Shown: positions 36,435 to 49,258, counted from the first letter of the stretch. The stretch: 64,000 nucleotides of DNA from Pseudomonas graminis (GCF_004364335.1 NZ_SOCR01000006.1:31778-95777), one strand, 5' to 3'. Notes: a model not told the origin generated them from the letters alone. Program-made: numbers and translations.

Positions 36435-37136
36435 TCATCCCAGCCGATTACGGATGGCAGCGACCACGTCGATGGTTTGTTCCTGCGCTCGGTCTGCCGG
36501 GTCGAACAGGGTCAGGGTCAATCGCACGCTGCGGATCAGCGAGGGGGCGGCAGCGGCGGCGTACCGCGCGATGGAGCGCTCGCGAGTCGAGCCGGCGACG
36601 CCGAACAGCACGCTGAACGTGCGCACGTTGCTGGCCAACGGCTGGCCGTTCAGGGACAATTCATTGCGCGCCTTGTTGAAGCGATAGACCTGCCGGTGAA
36701 CGGGCATCGCGGTCTCATCCACGGCAAGTCGAGGCGCCCGGCCGTTGGTGTACGCGGTGGCGGACGATAAGCAGTCGGTGTGAATGACCCAGGTCGACCA
36801 ACCGCCGCCCTCCCCGGTCCCGGCCGTGGCGAGGGTCAGTGTCTGGGAATTGGCGTCCCAGTGGATCGGCTCTTCAAACGCCTTGGAGAAGCTATTGCCG
36901 GCAGTGGCGTCATCGACCTTCCCCAAGCAGCCGAACATACCCACCAGCCGTACTTCCTGAACCATTTTGCTGAGCACGAAACGCGCGTCTTCCTGCAAGC
37001 CGGCGGACGATGTCTGACTGACATAGCTGCTCTTCGAGCTGATGAATATCTGCACCAAGGCCAGCGACATCACCAGTCCCAACACCAGCGCCAACAACAC
37101 TTCCACTAAGCCAAAACCTTTCACCGATGCGTTCAT
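36435..37136 (-). CDS. Second PilW-like minor pilin
   Basis: 233 residues. Leader MNASVKG, then FGLVEVLLALVLGLVMSLAL with Glu5, and the PilW family segment LQEDARFVLSKMVQEVRLVG. GCLGKVDDATAGNSF and one later Cys follow. Start overlaps the PilV-like stop (ATGA). Shorter than the plus-strand PilW by about 30 residues. Confidence 0.83.
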   Translation of the reverse strand: MNASVKGFGLVEVLLALVLGLVMSLALVQIFISSKSSYVSQTSSAGLQEDARFVLSKMVQEVRLVGMFGCLGKVDDATAGNSFSKAFEEPIHWDANSQTLTLATAGTGEGGGWSTWVIHTDCLSSATAYTNGRAPRLAVDETAMPVHRQVYRFNKARNELSLNGQPLASNVRTFSVLFGVAGSTRERSIARYAAAAAPSLIRSVRLTLTLFDPADRAQEQTIDVVAAIRNRLG

Positions 37137-37588
37137 GGCCGTGCGCCCCGCTCGGCAGATACATCTGCGGTCAGCGTGAGCGTTTGCTTCTGCGCGGCCT
37201 CCTGGCTGGCACGGGAGTCGTCCCACTTCAACGTGAGGGTCACGCTCGATCCTGCCACCGCAATCGATGCCTCGGCGTCATCGCCGACTGCGCGTTTCAA
37301 TTGTGTCGCGAAGTCGTACAGGTCTTGCTGGCGAGGGACGGCGAGACTGCCGGAAGTCGGCGCCTGACTCAGCGAAGCCAGCGCATAACTGGTGGCCGGA
37401 TTGGCGCGAATGCGCTCGAAAAGATCATGGGCGATGAAGCTGACGTGCAGGCTGCGCATGGAGCTGTCGGTGTATTTCAGCGCGTTGAGCTGGAGCATCG
37501 CCACGCCCAATATGCCGACGCTGAAGATCAGCAACGCGACCAGCACTTCGATCAATGTCATCCCTGATTGCGTCCTCTTCACACCCAT
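37133..37588 (-). CDS. Second PilV-like minor pilin
   Basis: 151 residues. GAGGTGG precedes ATG 37588. Leader MGVKRTQSG, then MTLIEVLVALLIFSVGILGV with Glu5, and AMLQLNALKYTDSSMRSLHV as in PilV. Unlike the plus-strand PilV it has no cysteines in its globular part. First gene of the minus-strand set, divergent from the fimT-like gene. Confidence 0.83.
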   Translation of the reverse strand: MGVKRTQSGMTLIEVLVALLIFSVGILGVAMLQLNALKYTDSSMRSLHVSFIAHDLFERIRANPATSYALASLSQAPTSGSLAVPRQQDLYDFATQLKRAVGDDAEASIAVAGSSVTLTLKWDDSRASQEAAQKQTLTLTADVSAERGARP

Positions 37589-37755
37589 CGTCCACCTCGA
37601 CCATTCCCATGCAGACGCCATTGAAGACGATGCGCAGCGGTTTGCCCGGAGGATGTGTAACGGCGACTTGCGGACATACCGGCTGACAATCGACCGGGTT
37701 GTCAGCGCTGTTAAGCGGGTGTTTGCTTGAGCGCCGCACTCAACGGAAGACGCTC

Positions 37756-38259
37756 GTGAAGCAGCAAGGATTGACGCTGATAGAACTGCTGGCAGGGTTG
37801 GTGATTGTCGGCATCGTCGCTACGCTGGCGATCCCCGCCTTCGGGCAATTGATCGACTCACAGCGACGTCAGGACACGGCCCAGCAACTGGCCAGCGGGC
37901 TGCGAATGGCTCGCACGGAGGCGATTCTGCGCAGCCAGCCGGTGGTGATGCAGGCGCTTGAAGATGATTGGAGCCGAGGCTGGACCGTATTCGTGGACAG
38001 CAACCGAAATCAGCTCAGAGACGAGGGCGAGCTCTCATTGGCCGAATTCGCCAGCCACCGGAATGTCAGGGTCGTTGGCAACAGCAAGGTGGCCGCACGG
38101 ATTGGCTTTGATAACACGGGGCGGCTGCTGAACAACGCCAACGGGACACTGGCGGTGTGCCTGAAAGACTCACCCGCCAGTCGCTATCAGTTGGCGATTG
38201 CGGTGACCGGCAGGGTCACGCTGCGATCCGAGGGATTCGGCAGCGAGCCCTGCGCATGA
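37756..38259 (+). CDS. fimT: FimT/FimU-like minor pilin
   Basis: 167 residues from GTG 37756 with GGAAGA just upstream; longer versions have no ribosome binding site. Very short leader MKQQG, then LTLIELLAGLVIVGIVATLA with Glu5. The GspH fold follows (RMARTEAILRSQPVVM, WSRGWTVFVDSN), with Cys in LAVCLKDS and near the end. It supplies the FimU/FimT function for the second set. Named fimT by position beside ispH and by family; exact orthology is uncertain. Confidence 0.8.
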   Translation: MKQQGLTLIELLAGLVIVGIVATLAIPAFGQLIDSQRRQDTAQQLASGLRMARTEAILRSQPVVMQALEDDWSRGWTVFVDSNRNQLRDEGELSLAEFASHRNVRVVGNSKVAARIGFDNTGRLLNNANGTLAVCLKDSPASRYQLAIAVTGRVTLRSEGFGSEPCA

Positions 38260-38280
38260 TGGGGTTACAGAGTGACCGGA

Positions 38281-39228
38281 TTACAACAGCGACTTGACGC
38301 GCAATTCCTTTGGCATCGAGAAGGTGATGTTCTCCTCGCGCCCGGCCAGTTCGTCCTCACCGGTCGCGCCCCAGGCGTGCAACTGCTGAATCACGCCACG
38401 CACCAGCACCTCGGGGGCTGAAGCACCGGCAGTAATGCCGATGCGTCCAACGCCGTCGAACCAGCTGCGCTGCATGTCTTCGGCGCCGTCGATCAGATAG
38501 GCCGGGGTCGACATGCGTTCAGCCAGTTCACGCAGGCGATTGGAGTTGGAGCTGTTCGGGCTGCCCACCACCAGCACCACGTCACACTCATCGGCCAGGA
38601 CCTTGACCGCATCCTGACGGTTTTGCGTGGCGTAGCAGATGTCGTCCTTGCGCGGGCCGCCAATGGCCGGGAAGCGTGCGCGCAGGGCGTCGATCACCCG
38701 GCTGGTGTCGTCCATGGACAGCGTCGTCTGGGTCACGAAAGCGAGGTTCTCGGGGTTGCTTACCTGGAGATTGGCGACGTCTGCTTCGTCTTCGACCAGA
38801 TAGATCGCGCCGCCGTTACTGGCGTCGTACTGACCCATCGTACCCTCGACCTCAGGGTGGCCGGCGTGACCGATCAGGATGCACTCGCGGCCGTCACGGC
38901 TATAGCGCGCGACCTCGATATGCACTTTGGTCACCAGCGGACACGTGGCGTCGAACACCTTCAAACCGCGACCTGCCGCCTCGGTGCGCACCGCCTGCGA
39001 TACGCCGTGGGCACTGAAGATCACGATGACGTCGTCCGGCACCTGCTCAAGCTCTTCGACGAAGATCGCGCCACGGCTGCGCAGGTCTTCGACGACGAAT
39101 TTGTTATGAACCACTTCATGGCGCACGTAGATCGGCGGGCCAAACACTTCCAGCGCGCGATTGACGATTTCGATCGCACGGTCCACCCCGGCGCAGAAGC
39201 CACGTGGGTTGGCGAGTTTGATTTGCAT
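38281..39228 (-). CDS. ispH: 4-hydroxy-3-methylbut-2-enyl diphosphate reductase
   Basis: 315 residues. The cysteines holding the [4Fe-4S] cluster are Cys12 (GFCAGV), Cys96 (DATCPLV) and Cys198 (DDICYATQ); His41, His74, His124 and Glu126 line the substrate pocket. It makes IPP and DMAPP in the last MEP-pathway step. GAGGCAC precedes the ATG. Convergent with the fimT-like gene and separated from fkpB by a terminator, so it may need its own promoter. Confidence 0.97.
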   Translation of the reverse strand: MQIKLANPRGFCAGVDRAIEIVNRALEVFGPPIYVRHEVVHNKFVVEDLRSRGAIFVEELEQVPDDVIVIFSAHGVSQAVRTEAAGRGLKVFDATCPLVTKVHIEVARYSRDGRECILIGHAGHPEVEGTMGQYDASNGGAIYLVEDEADVANLQVSNPENLAFVTQTTLSMDDTSRVIDALRARFPAIGGPRKDDICYATQNRQDAVKVLADECDVVLVVGSPNSSNSNRLRELAERMSTPAYLIDGAEDMQRSWFDGVGRIGITAGASAPEVLVRGVIQQLHAWGATGEDELAGREENITFSMPKELRVKSLL

Positions 39229-39266
39229 GATGTGCCTCGTGTCTACGCGCAATGAAACATATAAAC

Positions 39267-39293
39267 GAAAAGGCCCCGAACAGTGCCGGGGCC
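39267..39293 (-). terminator. Terminator between fkpB and ispH
   Basis: On the minus strand GGCCCCG and CGGGGCC form a 7-bp stem with an 8-base loop, followed by TTTT. It would end the ileS-lspA-fkpB transcript before ispH, at least partly. Confidence 0.75.
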
Positions 39294-39310
39294 AGGCGCT
39301 CTGGCGATGC

Positions 39311-39778
39311 TCAGAGTGCCTTCACCTCGAAAATTTCCACTTCGAAGGTCAACGTCTTGCCCGCCAGCGGGTGGTTGAAATCGACGGTGACATGGTCATC
39401 GTCAATCGCCTTCACCACGCCCGGCAGCTCGGTATTCGCCGCATCGTTGAAGATCACCAACAGCCCTTCGGACAGCTCCATGTTCTGGAACTGCGAACGC
39501 GGCATGACCTGCAGGTTTTGCGGGTTCGGCTGACCGAAAGCGTTTTCAGGCGGCACCTGAAGCGTGCGCTTGTCACCCGCTTTGAAGCCAAAAATCAGCG
39601 CTTCAAAGCCAGGAAGCAGGCTGCCATCGCCGACCTTGAAGGTCGCCGGGGCCTTGTCGAACGTACTGTCGACGGTGTCGCCGTTTTCCAGGTGCAGCGC
39701 GAAATGCAGGGTGACTTCCGTGTTCTGACCGATGCGTGTTTCCTGAGTAGCCTGTTCGGTCACCAACTGATCAGTCAT
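39311..39778 (-). CDS. fkpB: FKBP-type peptidyl-prolyl isomerase FkpB (SlpA)
   Basis: 155 residues, a SlyD/SlpA-type [40 protein letters not shown] and the inserted-in-flap region with MPRSQF. It lacks the histidine-rich tail of SlyD. Cytoplasmic folding helper. Its start overlaps the lspA stop by 8 bp, matching the conserved ileS-lspA-fkpB operon. Confidence 0.92.
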   Translation of the reverse strand: MTDQLVTEQATQETRIGQNTEVTLHFALHLENGDTVDSTFDKAPATFKVGDGSLLPGFEALIFGFKAGDKRTLQVPPENAFGQPNPQNLQVMPRSQFQNMELSEGLLVIFNDAANTELPGVVKAIDDDHVTVDFNHPLAGKTLTFEVEIFEVKAL

Positions 39779-40283
39779 TGACGGTTTCTCCGGTTTTCTT
39801 GCTCTTGAACATGTCCAGAGCCAGCATGATCGCGCCAACGGTAATGGCGCTGTCCGCGACATTGAAGGCCGGGAAGCCGTGTTCTTTCCAATGCACGAAT
39901 ATGAAGTCTATGACATGGCCGATGAAGATTCGGTCATACAGATTGCCGAGCGCCCCGCCCAATATCAGGGCAAGGGCAATCGCCAGCCAGGTCTCGTCGC
40001 GCCCGAGCCGCTTGAGCCAGACCACCAGCACCCCGCTTACCACGACCGCAATCAATGCAAACAACCAGCGCTGCCAGCCGGAGCTGTCGGCCAGGAAGCT
40101 GAACGCGGCCCCGGTGTTGTAGGCCAGCATCCAGCTGAAATAGTCAGGAAGGATGACGATTTGCTCGTACAACTCCAGACGGTTTTCGAAGTAGAACTTG
40201 CTGGCCTGGTCAATGACCACCACCAGCACGCTCAGCCACAACCAACCCAGTCGGCCCATGCGGCCAGCCGATGCATTAGGCAT
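39771..40283 (-). CDS. lspA: Lipoprotein signal peptidase LspA
   Basis: 170 residues with four membrane spans. The catalytic aspartates are Asp126 (HVIDFI) and Asp144 (NVADSAI); NTGAAFSF and [10 protein letters not shown] are conserved. It removes the signal peptide from diacylated prolipoproteins, such as BamD here, in the inner membrane. The start overlaps the ileS stop by 8 bp. Confidence 0.96.
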   Translation of the reverse strand: MPNASAGRMGRLGWLWLSVLVVVIDQASKFYFENRLELYEQIVILPDYFSWMLAYNTGAAFSFLADSSGWQRWLFALIAVVVSGVLVVWLKRLGRDETWLAIALALILGGALGNLYDRIFIGHVIDFIFVHWKEHGFPAFNVADSAITVGAIMLALDMFKSKKTGETVND

Positions 40284-43107
40284 AGTGACGAACCTCGCCT
40301 GCGCCGCTGATGTTGTCGACGCAACGGCCGCAGATTTCAGGATGCTCGGGATTGACCCCGACGTCCTCGCGGTGATGCCAGCAGCGCGCGCATTTGGCGT
40401 GGCCGGATTTGACGACTTTGAGCTTCAGACCGGCGACTTCGGTGACCACGGCATCGGCATGCGCGCTGATGAAAGGCGCGACGCTGGCCGTTGAGGTAAT
40501 CAGCACGAAACGCAGCTCGTTGCTCAGTTTGGACAGATCCGCTACCAGCGCGTCTTCGGCGTACAGCGTGACTTCGGCCTGCAAATTGCCGCCGATGGCC
40601 TTGGCCGCGCGCAGGTTCTCCATCTCCTTGTTGACCGCCACCTTCACCGCCATGATCCGCTCCCAGTAGGCGCGGTCCAGCTCGAAGCCTTCCGGCAGCT
40701 CGCTCAGGTCCTGGTACCAGGTGTTGAGCATCACCGACTCGTTACGCTCGCCCGGCAGGTACTGCCACAGCTCATCGGCAGTAAACGCCAGGATCGGTGC
40801 GATCCAGCGAACCAGCGCCTCTGAGATGTGGAACAGCGCGGTCTGGCACGAACGACGCGCCTTGCTGTTGGCGCCGGTGGTGTACTGGCGATCCTTGATG
40901 ATGTCCAGATAGAAGCCGCCCAACTCCTGCACGCAGAAGTTGTGCACCTTCGAATAGACGTTCCAGAAACGATACTCGCCGTAGTGCTCCTCCAGCTCAC
41001 CTTGCAGCAGCAACGCGCGATCCACGGCCCAGCGATCCAGCGCAAGCATGTCTTCGGCAGGCAGCAAGTCGGTGGCCGGGTTGAAACCCGTCAGGTTCGA
41101 GAGCAGGAAGCGCGCGGTATTGCGGATGCGGCGGTAGGCATCGGCGCTGCGCTGCAGGATGGTGTTGGAAACGGCCATTTCGCCGGAATAGTCGGTCGCC
41201 GAAACCCACAGGCGCATGATGTCGGCGCCCAGCGTGTCGTTGACGGTCTGCGGCGCGATGACGTTGCCCAGCGACTTGGACATCTTGCGGCCGTTCTCAT
41301 CCACGGTGAAGCCATGGGTGAGCAACTCACGGTACGGCGCGTGATTGTCGATAGCGCAACCGGTCAGCAGCGACGAGTGGAACCAGCCGCGGTGCTGGTC
41401 GGAACCTTCCAAATACAGGTCGGCGCGTGGACCGGTTTCGTGGCCCATCGGGTGCGAGCCGCGCAGGACATGCCAGTGCGTGGTGCCGGAATCGAACCAG
41501 ACGTCCAGGGTGTCGGAGATCTTGTCGTAGTGCGGCGCTTCGTCACCCAGCAGCTCGGCAGCGTCCATCTTGAACCAGGCTTCGATGCCTTCCTGCTCGA
41601 CGCGCTGAGCGACTTCTTCCATCAGCTCGACAGTACGCGGGTGCAGCTCGCCGCTTTCCTTGTTCAGGAAAAACGGGATCGGCACGCCCCAGTTGCGCTG
41701 ACGGGAGATGCACCAGTCAGGGCGGTTGGCGATCATCGAGTGCAGGCGCGCCTGCCCCCATGCCGGGACGAACTTGGTTTCTTCGATGGCTTTAACCGCA
41801 CGGTTGCGCAGGGTGTCACCCGACGTCGGCTGCTTGTCCATGCCGACGAACCACTGCGCGGTGGCGCGGTAGATCAGCGGCGTCTTGTGGCGCCAGCAAT
41901 GCATGTAGCTGTGGGTAATGGTTTCGGTGTGCAGCAGCGCGCCGACTTCGGTCAGCTTGTCGATGATGGGCTGGTTGGCCTTGAAGATGAACTGGCCACC
42001 GAAGAACTCCAGCGACGGGCTGTACACGCCATTGCTTTGCACCGGACTGATGATGTCGTCGTTGGTCAGGCCGTAGGCTTTGCAGATCACAAAGTCATCG
42101 ACGCCATAGGCCGGCGAGCAGTGAACGACGCCGGTACCCGCGCCCAGCTCGACGTAGTCCGCCAGATAGATGGGCGAAAGCCGATCGTAGAACGGATGAC
42201 GGAAGTTGATCAGCTCGAGCGCCGAACCTTCGGCCGTCGCCAGCACCGAACCCTCGAGATTCCAGCGCTTGAGGGAGGACTCAACCAGCTCTTCAGCCAG
42301 CACCAGCAGGCGCTCGCCGGTATCGACCAGCGCGTAGGTGAATTCCGGGTGAACGTTGAGCGCCTGGTTTGCCGGGATGGTCCACGGGGTGGTGGTCCAG
42401 ATCACGATGGCAGCAGGTTTGCTCAGGGTAGGCAAACCGAAGGCTGCAGCGAGCTTGTCGGCGTCGGCAACCGGGAAGGCCACGTCGATGGTGGACGATT
42501 TCTTGTCCTGGTATTCGACTTCCGCTTCAGCCAGTGCCGAGCCGCAATCGAAACACCAGTTGACCGGCTTCAGGCCCTTGAAGACGAAGCCGTTCTTGAC
42601 CATTTCGGCCAACGCGCGGATTTCCCCGGCTTCGTTGGCGAAGTCCATGGTGCGGTAGGGGTTGGCCCAGTCGCCCAGTACGCCGAGACGGATAAACTCG
42701 GCTTTCTGCCCTTCGATCTGCTCGGCCGCGTAGGCACGGCACAGTTCGCGGGTCTTGTCCGCAGGCAGATTTTTACCGTGGGTGACTTCGACCTTGTGCT
42801 CGATCGGCAGGCCGTGGCAATCCCAGCCCGGAACATACGGCGCGTCGAAGCCCGACAGGGTCTTGGAGCGAACGATCATGTCCTTGAGAATCTTGTTGAC
42901 CGCATGACCGATGTGGATATTGCCGTTGGCGTACGGAGGCCCGTCGTGCAGCACGAACTTGGGCCGATCCTTGCCAATTTCGCGCAGCTTCTGGTACAGG
43001 CCAATGCTGTCCCAGCGCTGCAGAGTTTGCGGCTCGCGCTGGGGCAGGCCGGCCTTCATCGGGAAGGCGGTGTCCGGAAGATTAAGCGTGGCTTTGTAGT
43101 CGGTCAT
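40276..43107 (-). CDS. ileS: Isoleucyl-tRNA synthetase
   Basis: 943 residues. Class I synthetase with HIGH motif ([16 protein letters not shown] near 58-73), the CP1 editing domain ([17 protein letters not shown]), and KMSKS motif ([11 protein letters not shown] near 605). The C-terminal zinc site is complete: CARCWHHR and CGRCVDN. This is the bacterial type, sensitive in principle to mupirocin. ribF lies just upstream with a 1-bp gap. Confidence 0.98.
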   Translation of the reverse strand: MTDYKATLNLPDTAFPMKAGLPQREPQTLQRWDSIGLYQKLREIGKDRPKFVLHDGPPYANGNIHIGHAVNKILKDMIVRSKTLSGFDAPYVPGWDCHGLPIEHKVEVTHGKNLPADKTRELCRAYAAEQIEGQKAEFIRLGVLGDWANPYRTMDFANEAGEIRALAEMVKNGFVFKGLKPVNWCFDCGSALAEAEVEYQDKKSSTIDVAFPVADADKLAAAFGLPTLSKPAAIVIWTTTPWTIPANQALNVHPEFTYALVDTGERLLVLAEELVESSLKRWNLEGSVLATAEGSALELINFRHPFYDRLSPIYLADYVELGAGTGVVHCSPAYGVDDFVICKAYGLTNDDIISPVQSNGVYSPSLEFFGGQFIFKANQPIIDKLTEVGALLHTETITHSYMHCWRHKTPLIYRATAQWFVGMDKQPTSGDTLRNRAVKAIEETKFVPAWGQARLHSMIANRPDWCISRQRNWGVPIPFFLNKESGELHPRTVELMEEVAQRVEQEGIEAWFKMDAAELLGDEAPHYDKISDTLDVWFDSGTTHWHVLRGSHPMGHETGPRADLYLEGSDQHRGWFHSSLLTGCAIDNHAPYRELLTHGFTVDENGRKMSKSLGNVIAPQTVNDTLGADIMRLWVSATDYSGEMAVSNTILQRSADAYRRIRNTARFLLSNLTGFNPATDLLPAEDMLALDRWAVDRALLLQGELEEHYGEYRFWNVYSKVHNFCVQELGGFYLDIIKDRQYTTGANSKARRSCQTALFHISEALVRWIAPILAFTADELWQYLPGERNESVMLNTWYQDLSELPEGFELDRAYWERIMAVKVAVNKEMENLRAAKAIGGNLQAEVTLYAEDALVADLSKLSNELRFVLITSTASVAPFISAHADAVVTEVAGLKLKVVKSGHAKCARCWHHREDVGVNPEHPEICGRCVDNISGAGEVRHYA

Positions 43108-43108
43108 T

Positions 43109-44056
43109 TCAGGCTCTAAAGTTTAGCGGTTGGTCGTGCCAGTGGGCACGAGCGGCAGCGACATCCGCATCGATCGCCGTCTTGAGCGCCTCAAGGGAGG
43201 CAAAGCGCTGCTCATCACGCAGCTTCTGGTGGAATACCACCGTCAAACGCCGGCCATAAATATCGCCGGTAAAATCCAGAAGGTGAATCTCCAGATGGGG
43301 ACGTCCATCGCCCGCCACGCTGGGACGCACGCCAATGTTGGCAACGCCCGGCCACACCTCGCCGTCGATCAGCGCGCTGACCAGATAGACACCGGTCAAT
43401 GGCACGCGACGACGTTTGAGTTGCACGTTGGCCGTGGGCGTACCCAACTGACGCGCCAGCTTTTGGCCATGCAGCACCCGGCCGGAGATTTCGAACGGGC
43501 GGCCCAGCAAGTGCTCGGCCAAGGTGAAGTCTGCCGCAGCCAGCGCCGTGCGCACCTTGGTGCTGCTGACGCGGAAGCCGTCGATCTCGACAGTCTGTGC
43601 CGCTTCGACGGTAAACCCCTTCTCGACGCCTACGTTCTGCAGGAAATCAAAATCACCGATCCGGTCGCAGCCAAAGCGGAAGTCGTCGCCGACCTCCAGG
43701 TGCTTCACGCCTAAACCATCGATCAGCACGGTGTCGACAAACTCGGATGCACTGAGCCTGCTGAAGCGCTGGTTGAATGCCAGACACAGCACCAGATCAA
43801 CACCCTCGCCAGCCAGCAGATCGAGCTTGTCGCGCAGCCGGGCCAGCCGGGCCGGGGCCGTCTCGGGAGCGAAAAACTCGCGCGGTTGCGGTTCGAAGAT
43901 CACCACACAACTGGGCAGGCCCAGCTCGACGGCACGCTCACGCAGTCGCGCCAGGATAGCCTGGTGACCCCGGTGAACACCGTCGAAATTGCCAATAGTG
44001 GCGACGCAGCCCCGGTGCTGCGGGCGCAGATTGTGAAGGCCTCGAACCAGCTGCAT
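43109..44056 (-). CDS. ribF: Riboflavin kinase / FAD synthetase
   Basis: 315 residues. The N-terminal adenylyltransferase has [17 protein letters not shown] and a later [10 protein letters not shown]; the C-terminal kinase has [20 protein letters not shown]. It turns riboflavin into FMN and FAD. The ATG at 44056 gives the usual [12 protein letters not shown] start; an ATG at 44074 would sit about 9 bases from a TATAAT box (44083-44092 region, minus strand), supporting the later one. Heads the ribF-ileS-lspA-fkpB operon. Confidence 0.95.
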   Translation of the reverse strand: MQLVRGLHNLRPQHRGCVATIGNFDGVHRGHQAILARLRERAVELGLPSCVVIFEPQPREFFAPETAPARLARLRDKLDLLAGEGVDLVLCLAFNQRFSRLSASEFVDTVLIDGLGVKHLEVGDDFRFGCDRIGDFDFLQNVGVEKGFTVEAAQTVEIDGFRVSSTKVRTALAAADFTLAEHLLGRPFEISGRVLHGQKLARQLGTPTANVQLKRRRVPLTGVYLVSALIDGEVWPGVANIGVRPSVAGDGRPHLEIHLLDFTGDIYGRRLTVVFHQKLRDEQRFASLEALKTAIDADVAAARAHWHDQPLNFRA

Positions 44057-44174
44057 AACGCGCTTCTTGCTCATAAAGTGGCCGATTATAACCACACACT
44101 GTCGTGAACGACAGGCGACACATCCGGGCAAACCACAACAATCGACGTTAACCGCCAGAAAACGACGACTGATC

Positions 44175-45719
44175 CTACAGGATCGCCTTGCGAGCGAAAT
44201 GCCTTACCCGGAAACCCAGCACCAGCAAGGTGCCGAAATACGCCACGACACCCGCCAGCACCAGCGCGCCAAGGCGCAGGAATCGCTGCAGCATTTCCCC
44301 GTCCGACCAGGCGGGCATCACATGCATCAGGCCCAGCAGCACGGCGGACATGACCGCCACAGCGATAATCAGCTTGCCCAGGAACACCGGCCACCCCGGC
44401 TGTGGCTGGAAAAGGTCCTGCTTGCGCAGCTGCCAGAACAACAGCAAGGCGTTCAGGCACGCCCCCACGCTGATGGCCAGCGCCAGACCGGCGTGGGCCA
44501 GGTGGATGACGTAGACGAAGAGCAGATTGAACAGCTGAGTCACTATGAGGGTGAAGATCGCGATTTTCACCGGCGTGCGGATATTTTGTTGAGCATAAAA
44601 GCCCGGGGCGAGCACCTTGATCACGATGATGCCCAGCAGCCCGACCGAATACGCGACCAGCGCACGTTGGGTCATCGCAGCATCTACGCCATCAAACTTG
44701 CCGTACTGGAAGAGCGAAACGGTCAGCGGCTCGGCGAGCAACCCGAGCGCCAGGGTGCACGGCAGCACCAGCAGGAAACACAAGCGCAAGCCCCAGTCGA
44801 GGATGCGCGAATATTCGTGGCGATCCCGACTGGCGTAGGTTTTCGAGAGGATGGGCAGAAGAATCGTCCCCAACGCCACGCCCAGCACACCGGAAGGCAA
44901 CTCCATCAGACGGTCGGCGTAGTACATCCAGGACACCGATCCGGCAACAAGGAACGAGGCGAATATGGTGTTGATGATCAGTGAAATCTGACTGACGGAA
45001 ACGCCGAGCATGGCCGGCAGCATCTGCTTCATCACTCGCCAGACACCGGTGTCGCGCAGATTGAGGCGCGGCAGCACCAGCATGCCGATCTTTTTCAGGT
45101 GTGGCAGTTGATAAAGAAGCTGCAGCAGCCCCCCCGCGAGCACCGCCCAGCCCAGCGCCATCACGGGCGGGTGGAAATACGGCGTAAGGAACAGGGCGAA
45201 GAAGATCATCGCCAGATTGAGCAGCGTCGGCACGAACGCCGGAACGGAGAAGCGATTCCACGTATTGAGGATCGCGCCGGCCAGCGACGACAGCGAGATG
45301 AGCAATATATAAGGAAAGGTCACCCGCAGCAGATCCGAGGTGAGCTGGAATTTCTCGGGCGTGTCGGCAAACCCCGGCGCAGTCGCCCAGATGACCCACG
45401 GGGCGAATACAACGCCCAGCACCGTGACGATTGCCAGAGCGAGGGTCAGCAGGCCGGTGACATACGCGACAAATGTGCGGGTTGCCTCTTCGCCCTGCTG
45501 GCTTTTGTATTCAGCGAGGATCGGCACGAACGCCTGGGAGAAGGCGCCTTCGGCAAAGATCCGGCGCAGCAGGTTGGGCAGTTTGAAGGCAATAAAGAAG
45601 GCGTCAGTGGCCATGCCGGCGCCAAATGCGCGCGCGATGATCGTGTCGCGGACAAAGCCCAGCACCCGCGAAAGCATCGTAATAGAGCTAACGGCGGCAA
45701 GCGATTTGAGTAGATTCAT
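44175..45719 (-). CDS. murJ: Lipid II flippase MurJ
   Basis: 514 residues with about 14 membrane spans, the MOP exporter fold. The start [20 protein letters not shown] and [14 protein letters not shown] are MurJ signatures, with Arg residues that line the cavity ([16 protein letters not shown]). It moves lipid-linked peptidoglycan precursor across the inner membrane and is essential. Longer in-frame starts extend into the intergenic region and are not supported. Divergent from rpsT. Confidence 0.95.
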   Translation of the reverse strand: MNLLKSLAAVSSITMLSRVLGFVRDTIIARAFGAGMATDAFFIAFKLPNLLRRIFAEGAFSQAFVPILAEYKSQQGEEATRTFVAYVTGLLTLALAIVTVLGVVFAPWVIWATAPGFADTPEKFQLTSDLLRVTFPYILLISLSSLAGAILNTWNRFSVPAFVPTLLNLAMIFFALFLTPYFHPPVMALGWAVLAGGLLQLLYQLPHLKKIGMLVLPRLNLRDTGVWRVMKQMLPAMLGVSVSQISLIINTIFASFLVAGSVSWMYYADRLMELPSGVLGVALGTILLPILSKTYASRDRHEYSRILDWGLRLCFLLVLPCTLALGLLAEPLTVSLFQYGKFDGVDAAMTQRALVAYSVGLLGIIVIKVLAPGFYAQQNIRTPVKIAIFTLIVTQLFNLLFVYVIHLAHAGLALAISVGACLNALLLFWQLRKQDLFQPQPGWPVFLGKLIIAVAVMSAVLLGLMHVMPAWSDGEMLQRFLRLGALVLAGVVAYFGTLLVLGFRVRHFARKAIL

Positions 45720-45890
45720 CGAAAGGTTGTACGCCTGACCAAAGGAAGCGCCAAAGCGCGTTCCATATATGCGATACTCCGCGCCGCAAAACAGCTCAGA
45801 GCCAAAGCCCGCGAGTTTACAGGTCGCACGCCGGAAAGAAATCACCTCGGCACCACACGGCGACCACTCAGCGGAACGCATCAACCGCCC

Positions 45891-45919
45891 TTGACAAGCG
45901 TCAAACTCATCGGCATGAT
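45891..45919 (+). promoter_or_regulatory. rpsT promoter
   Basis: TTGACA (45891-45896), a 17-bp spacer and CATGAT (45914-45919), then a GC-rich start region CGCGGCC. It lies 51 bp upstream of the rpsT start, and its strong -35 fits a ribosomal protein gene. Confidence 0.75.
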
Positions 45920-45969
45920 TCGCGGCCTATTTTGTTAGCTATTTCCCAAGTCTTTCGAGGAGCTCGACG

Positions 45970-46248
45970 GTGGCCAACACACCTTCCGCCAAAAAACGTG
46001 CAAAACAGGCTGAGAAGCGTCGCAGCCACAACGCCAGCATGCGTTCCATGGTTCGTACCTACATCAAGAATGTAGTTAAAGCCATCGACGCTAAAGACGC
46101 TGAAAAAGCGCAAGCTGCTTATGTTCTGGCTGTGCCAGTTATCGACCGCATGGCCGATAAAGGCATCATCCACAAGAACAAAGCTGCTCGCCATAAAGGT
46201 CGCTTGAATGGCCACATCAAGGCTCTGAACCTTGCTGCTGCAGCCTAA
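45970..46248 (+). CDS. rpsT: 30S ribosomal protein S20
   Basis: 92 residues, basic and helical: [20 protein letters not shown], then a C-terminal [16 protein letters not shown]20 binds 16S rRNA early in 30S assembly. It starts with GTG after GAGGAGC. In E. coli the rpsT start is UUG and the weak codon takes part in autoregulation, so the GTG here may matter. Own promoter and terminator: a monocistronic gene divergent from murJ. Confidence 0.98.
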   Translation: MANTPSAKKRAKQAEKRRSHNASMRSMVRTYIKNVVKAIDAKDAEKAQAAYVLAVPVIDRMADKGIIHKNKAARHKGRLNGHIKALNLAAAA

Positions 46249-46262
46249 GCGATTCGCTTGTT

Positions 46263-46290
46263 AAAAAACCGACCCCAGGGTCGGTTTTTT
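46263..46290 (+). terminator. rpsT terminator
   Basis: CCGACC and GGTCGG pair around a CCAG loop, with A-run before and T-run after. It also faces the convergent creA gene and may work in both directions. Confidence 0.9.
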
Positions 46291-46316
46291 ATTGCCTTCG
46301 ATTTGACGCTCTAGCA

Positions 46317-46787
46317 TCAAGGCGCAGGAGCAGGCGTCCACGGCAGAATCGGGATGGCGGTCACGGCGTTCTGCGGGCTACCCTCGATGACTTTGTCGCT
46401 GTAGACGAGGTACACCAGCGTATTGCGTTTCTTGTCGAGGAATCGCACGACTTGCATGGTCTTGAACACCAGCGAGGTCCGCTCCTTGAACACTTCGTCG
46501 CCATCCTTCAATTGCTCCTTGAAGTGAATGGGCCCGACCTGCCGGCAAGCGATGGACGCTTCAGCGCGGTCTTCAGCGAGACCCAACCCACCCTTCACTC
46601 CACCGGTTTTCGCGCGGGAAAGATAGCAGGTCACGCCGTCGACCTTGGGATCGTCGAATGCCTCGACCACGATCCGGTCGTTCGGACCCACCATCTTGAA
46701 CACCGTTGATACCTGGCCGATCTCTTCAGCTGACGCCAGCACTGGCAACATCAGTAACGCGCCTACCAGCCCTTTCATGACTCGCAT
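46317..46787 (-). CDS. creA: CreA family periplasmic protein
   Basis: 156 residues from the ATG with GAAGGAAG upstream. Signal peptide ([19 protein letters not shown]). The mature protein has the CreA pattern: [50 protein letters not shown] and [17 protein letters not shown]. Two cysteines can form a disulfide. The function of the family is not known. It follows proB with a 28-bp gap and is probably co-transcribed. Confidence 0.85.
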   Translation of the reverse strand: MRVMKGLVGALLMLPVLASAEEIGQVSTVFKMVGPNDRIVVEAFDDPKVDGVTCYLSRAKTGGVKGGLGLAEDRAEASIACRQVGPIHFKEQLKDGDEVFKERTSLVFKTMQVVRFLDKKRNTLVYLVYSDKVIEGSPQNAVTAIPILPWTPAPAP

Positions 46788-46815
46788 GTATGCTTCCTTC
46801 TTTTGATGATGCACT

Positions 46816-47934
46816 TCAGACCAGAATCAGGTTGTCACGGTGCACGAGCTCAGGCTCAGCCATGTAACCCAGCTCCTTGACGATGGCGTCAGAAGGCAGG
46901 CCAATGATCTTCTGCGCTTCGAGCGCGCTGTAATTTGTAAGGCCACGGGCGATCTCGCGACCGTCAGCCGCCACGCAAACCACCATCTCGCCACGACGAA
47001 AGCTGCCCTGCACCAGCTTGACGCCGACCGGCAACAGACTCTTGTGGCTCTGGGAGAGCGCTTTCACCGCGCCCTCGTCCAGCACCAGCGTGCCCCGGGT
47101 TTGCAGATGCCCGGCCAGCCACTGCTTGCGAGCCGCGAGCATTTCACGCTCCGGGGACAGTAACGTACCCAAGCGCTCACCGGCTTTCAGACGCGCCAGC
47201 ACGCGCTCGATGCGACCACCCACGATCACGGTGTGCGCACCCGAGCGAGCGGCCAGTCGTGCAGCACGCAATTTGGTCTGCATGCCGCCACGACCCAGCG
47301 CACCGCCGGTGCCGCCGGCCACCGCATCAAGGGCGGGATCATCAGCGCGCGCTTCATAGATGAGCTGCGCCTCGGGATTATTGCGAGGGTCAGCATCGAA
47401 CATGCCGTCGCGGTCGGTCAGGATGACTAACAGGTCAGCTTCAACCAGGTTGGCCACCAACGCCGCCAGCGTGTCGTTGTCGCCGAAACGGATCTCGTCA
47501 GTGACCACCGTGTCGTTTTCGTTGATGACAGGGATGACACCCAGCTCAACCAAGGTGCGCAGCGTGCTGCGGGCATTCAGGTAGCGCTTGCGGTCGGACA
47601 GATCGTCGTGGGTGAGCAGAATCTGCGCGGTATGGCGCTGATGCTCGGCGAAGCTGGATTCCCACGCCTGCACCAGACCCATCTGACCGATTGCTGCAGC
47701 GGCCTGAAGCTCATGCATGGCACTCGGTCGCGCAGTCCAGCCCAGACGGCTCATGCCGGCCGCTACCGCGCCGGACGACACCAGGACCAGTTCGACACCC
47801 GCCTCATGCAGGGCCACCATCTGCTCGACCCAAACACCCATCGCGTTGCGATCCAGACCCTTGCCGTCCGCCGTCAGCAGCGCACTTCCGATCTTCACCA
47901 CCCAACGCTGGGCACCTGTCACCTTGCTCCGCAT
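46816..47934 (-). CDS. proB: Glutamate 5-kinase
   Basis: 372 residues. The N-terminal amino-acid kinase domain ([41 protein letters not shown]) is followed by a PUA domain (about 280-365, [13 protein letters not shown]). First step of proline synthesis, phosphorylating glutamate; feedback-inhibited by proline in the family. It lies after obgE but a terminator intervenes. Confidence 0.97.
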   Translation of the reverse strand: MRSKVTGAQRWVVKIGSALLTADGKGLDRNAMGVWVEQMVALHEAGVELVLVSSGAVAAGMSRLGWTARPSAMHELQAAAAIGQMGLVQAWESSFAEHQRHTAQILLTHDDLSDRKRYLNARSTLRTLVELGVIPVINENDTVVTDEIRFGDNDTLAALVANLVEADLLVILTDRDGMFDADPRNNPEAQLIYEARADDPALDAVAGGTGGALGRGGMQTKLRAARLAARSGAHTVIVGGRIERVLARLKAGERLGTLLSPEREMLAARKQWLAGHLQTRGTLVLDEGAVKALSQSHKSLLPVGVKLVQGSFRRGEMVVCVAADGREIARGLTNYSALEAQKIIGLPSDAIVKELGYMAEPELVHRDNLILV

Positions 47935-47975
47935 GATCTTTCAACCTTAAGCTAGAGAGTCCGAATTCTAGATAC

Positions 47976-48000
47976 TAAAACGCCGCTTCAAGAGCGGCGT
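47976..48000 (-). terminator. obgE terminator
   Basis: On the minus strand ACGCCGCT and AGCGGCGT form an 8-bp stem with a 5-base loop, followed by TTTTAG. It separates obgE from proB. Confidence 0.8.
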
Positions 48001-48019
48001 CGTAGTTTACTTCAGTCGA

Positions 48020-49258
<1,239 letters not shown>

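Noticed and set aside
40828..43119. 763-codon plus-strand frame
   Set aside because: Antisense shadow of ileS, whose protein has all class I synthetase motifs.
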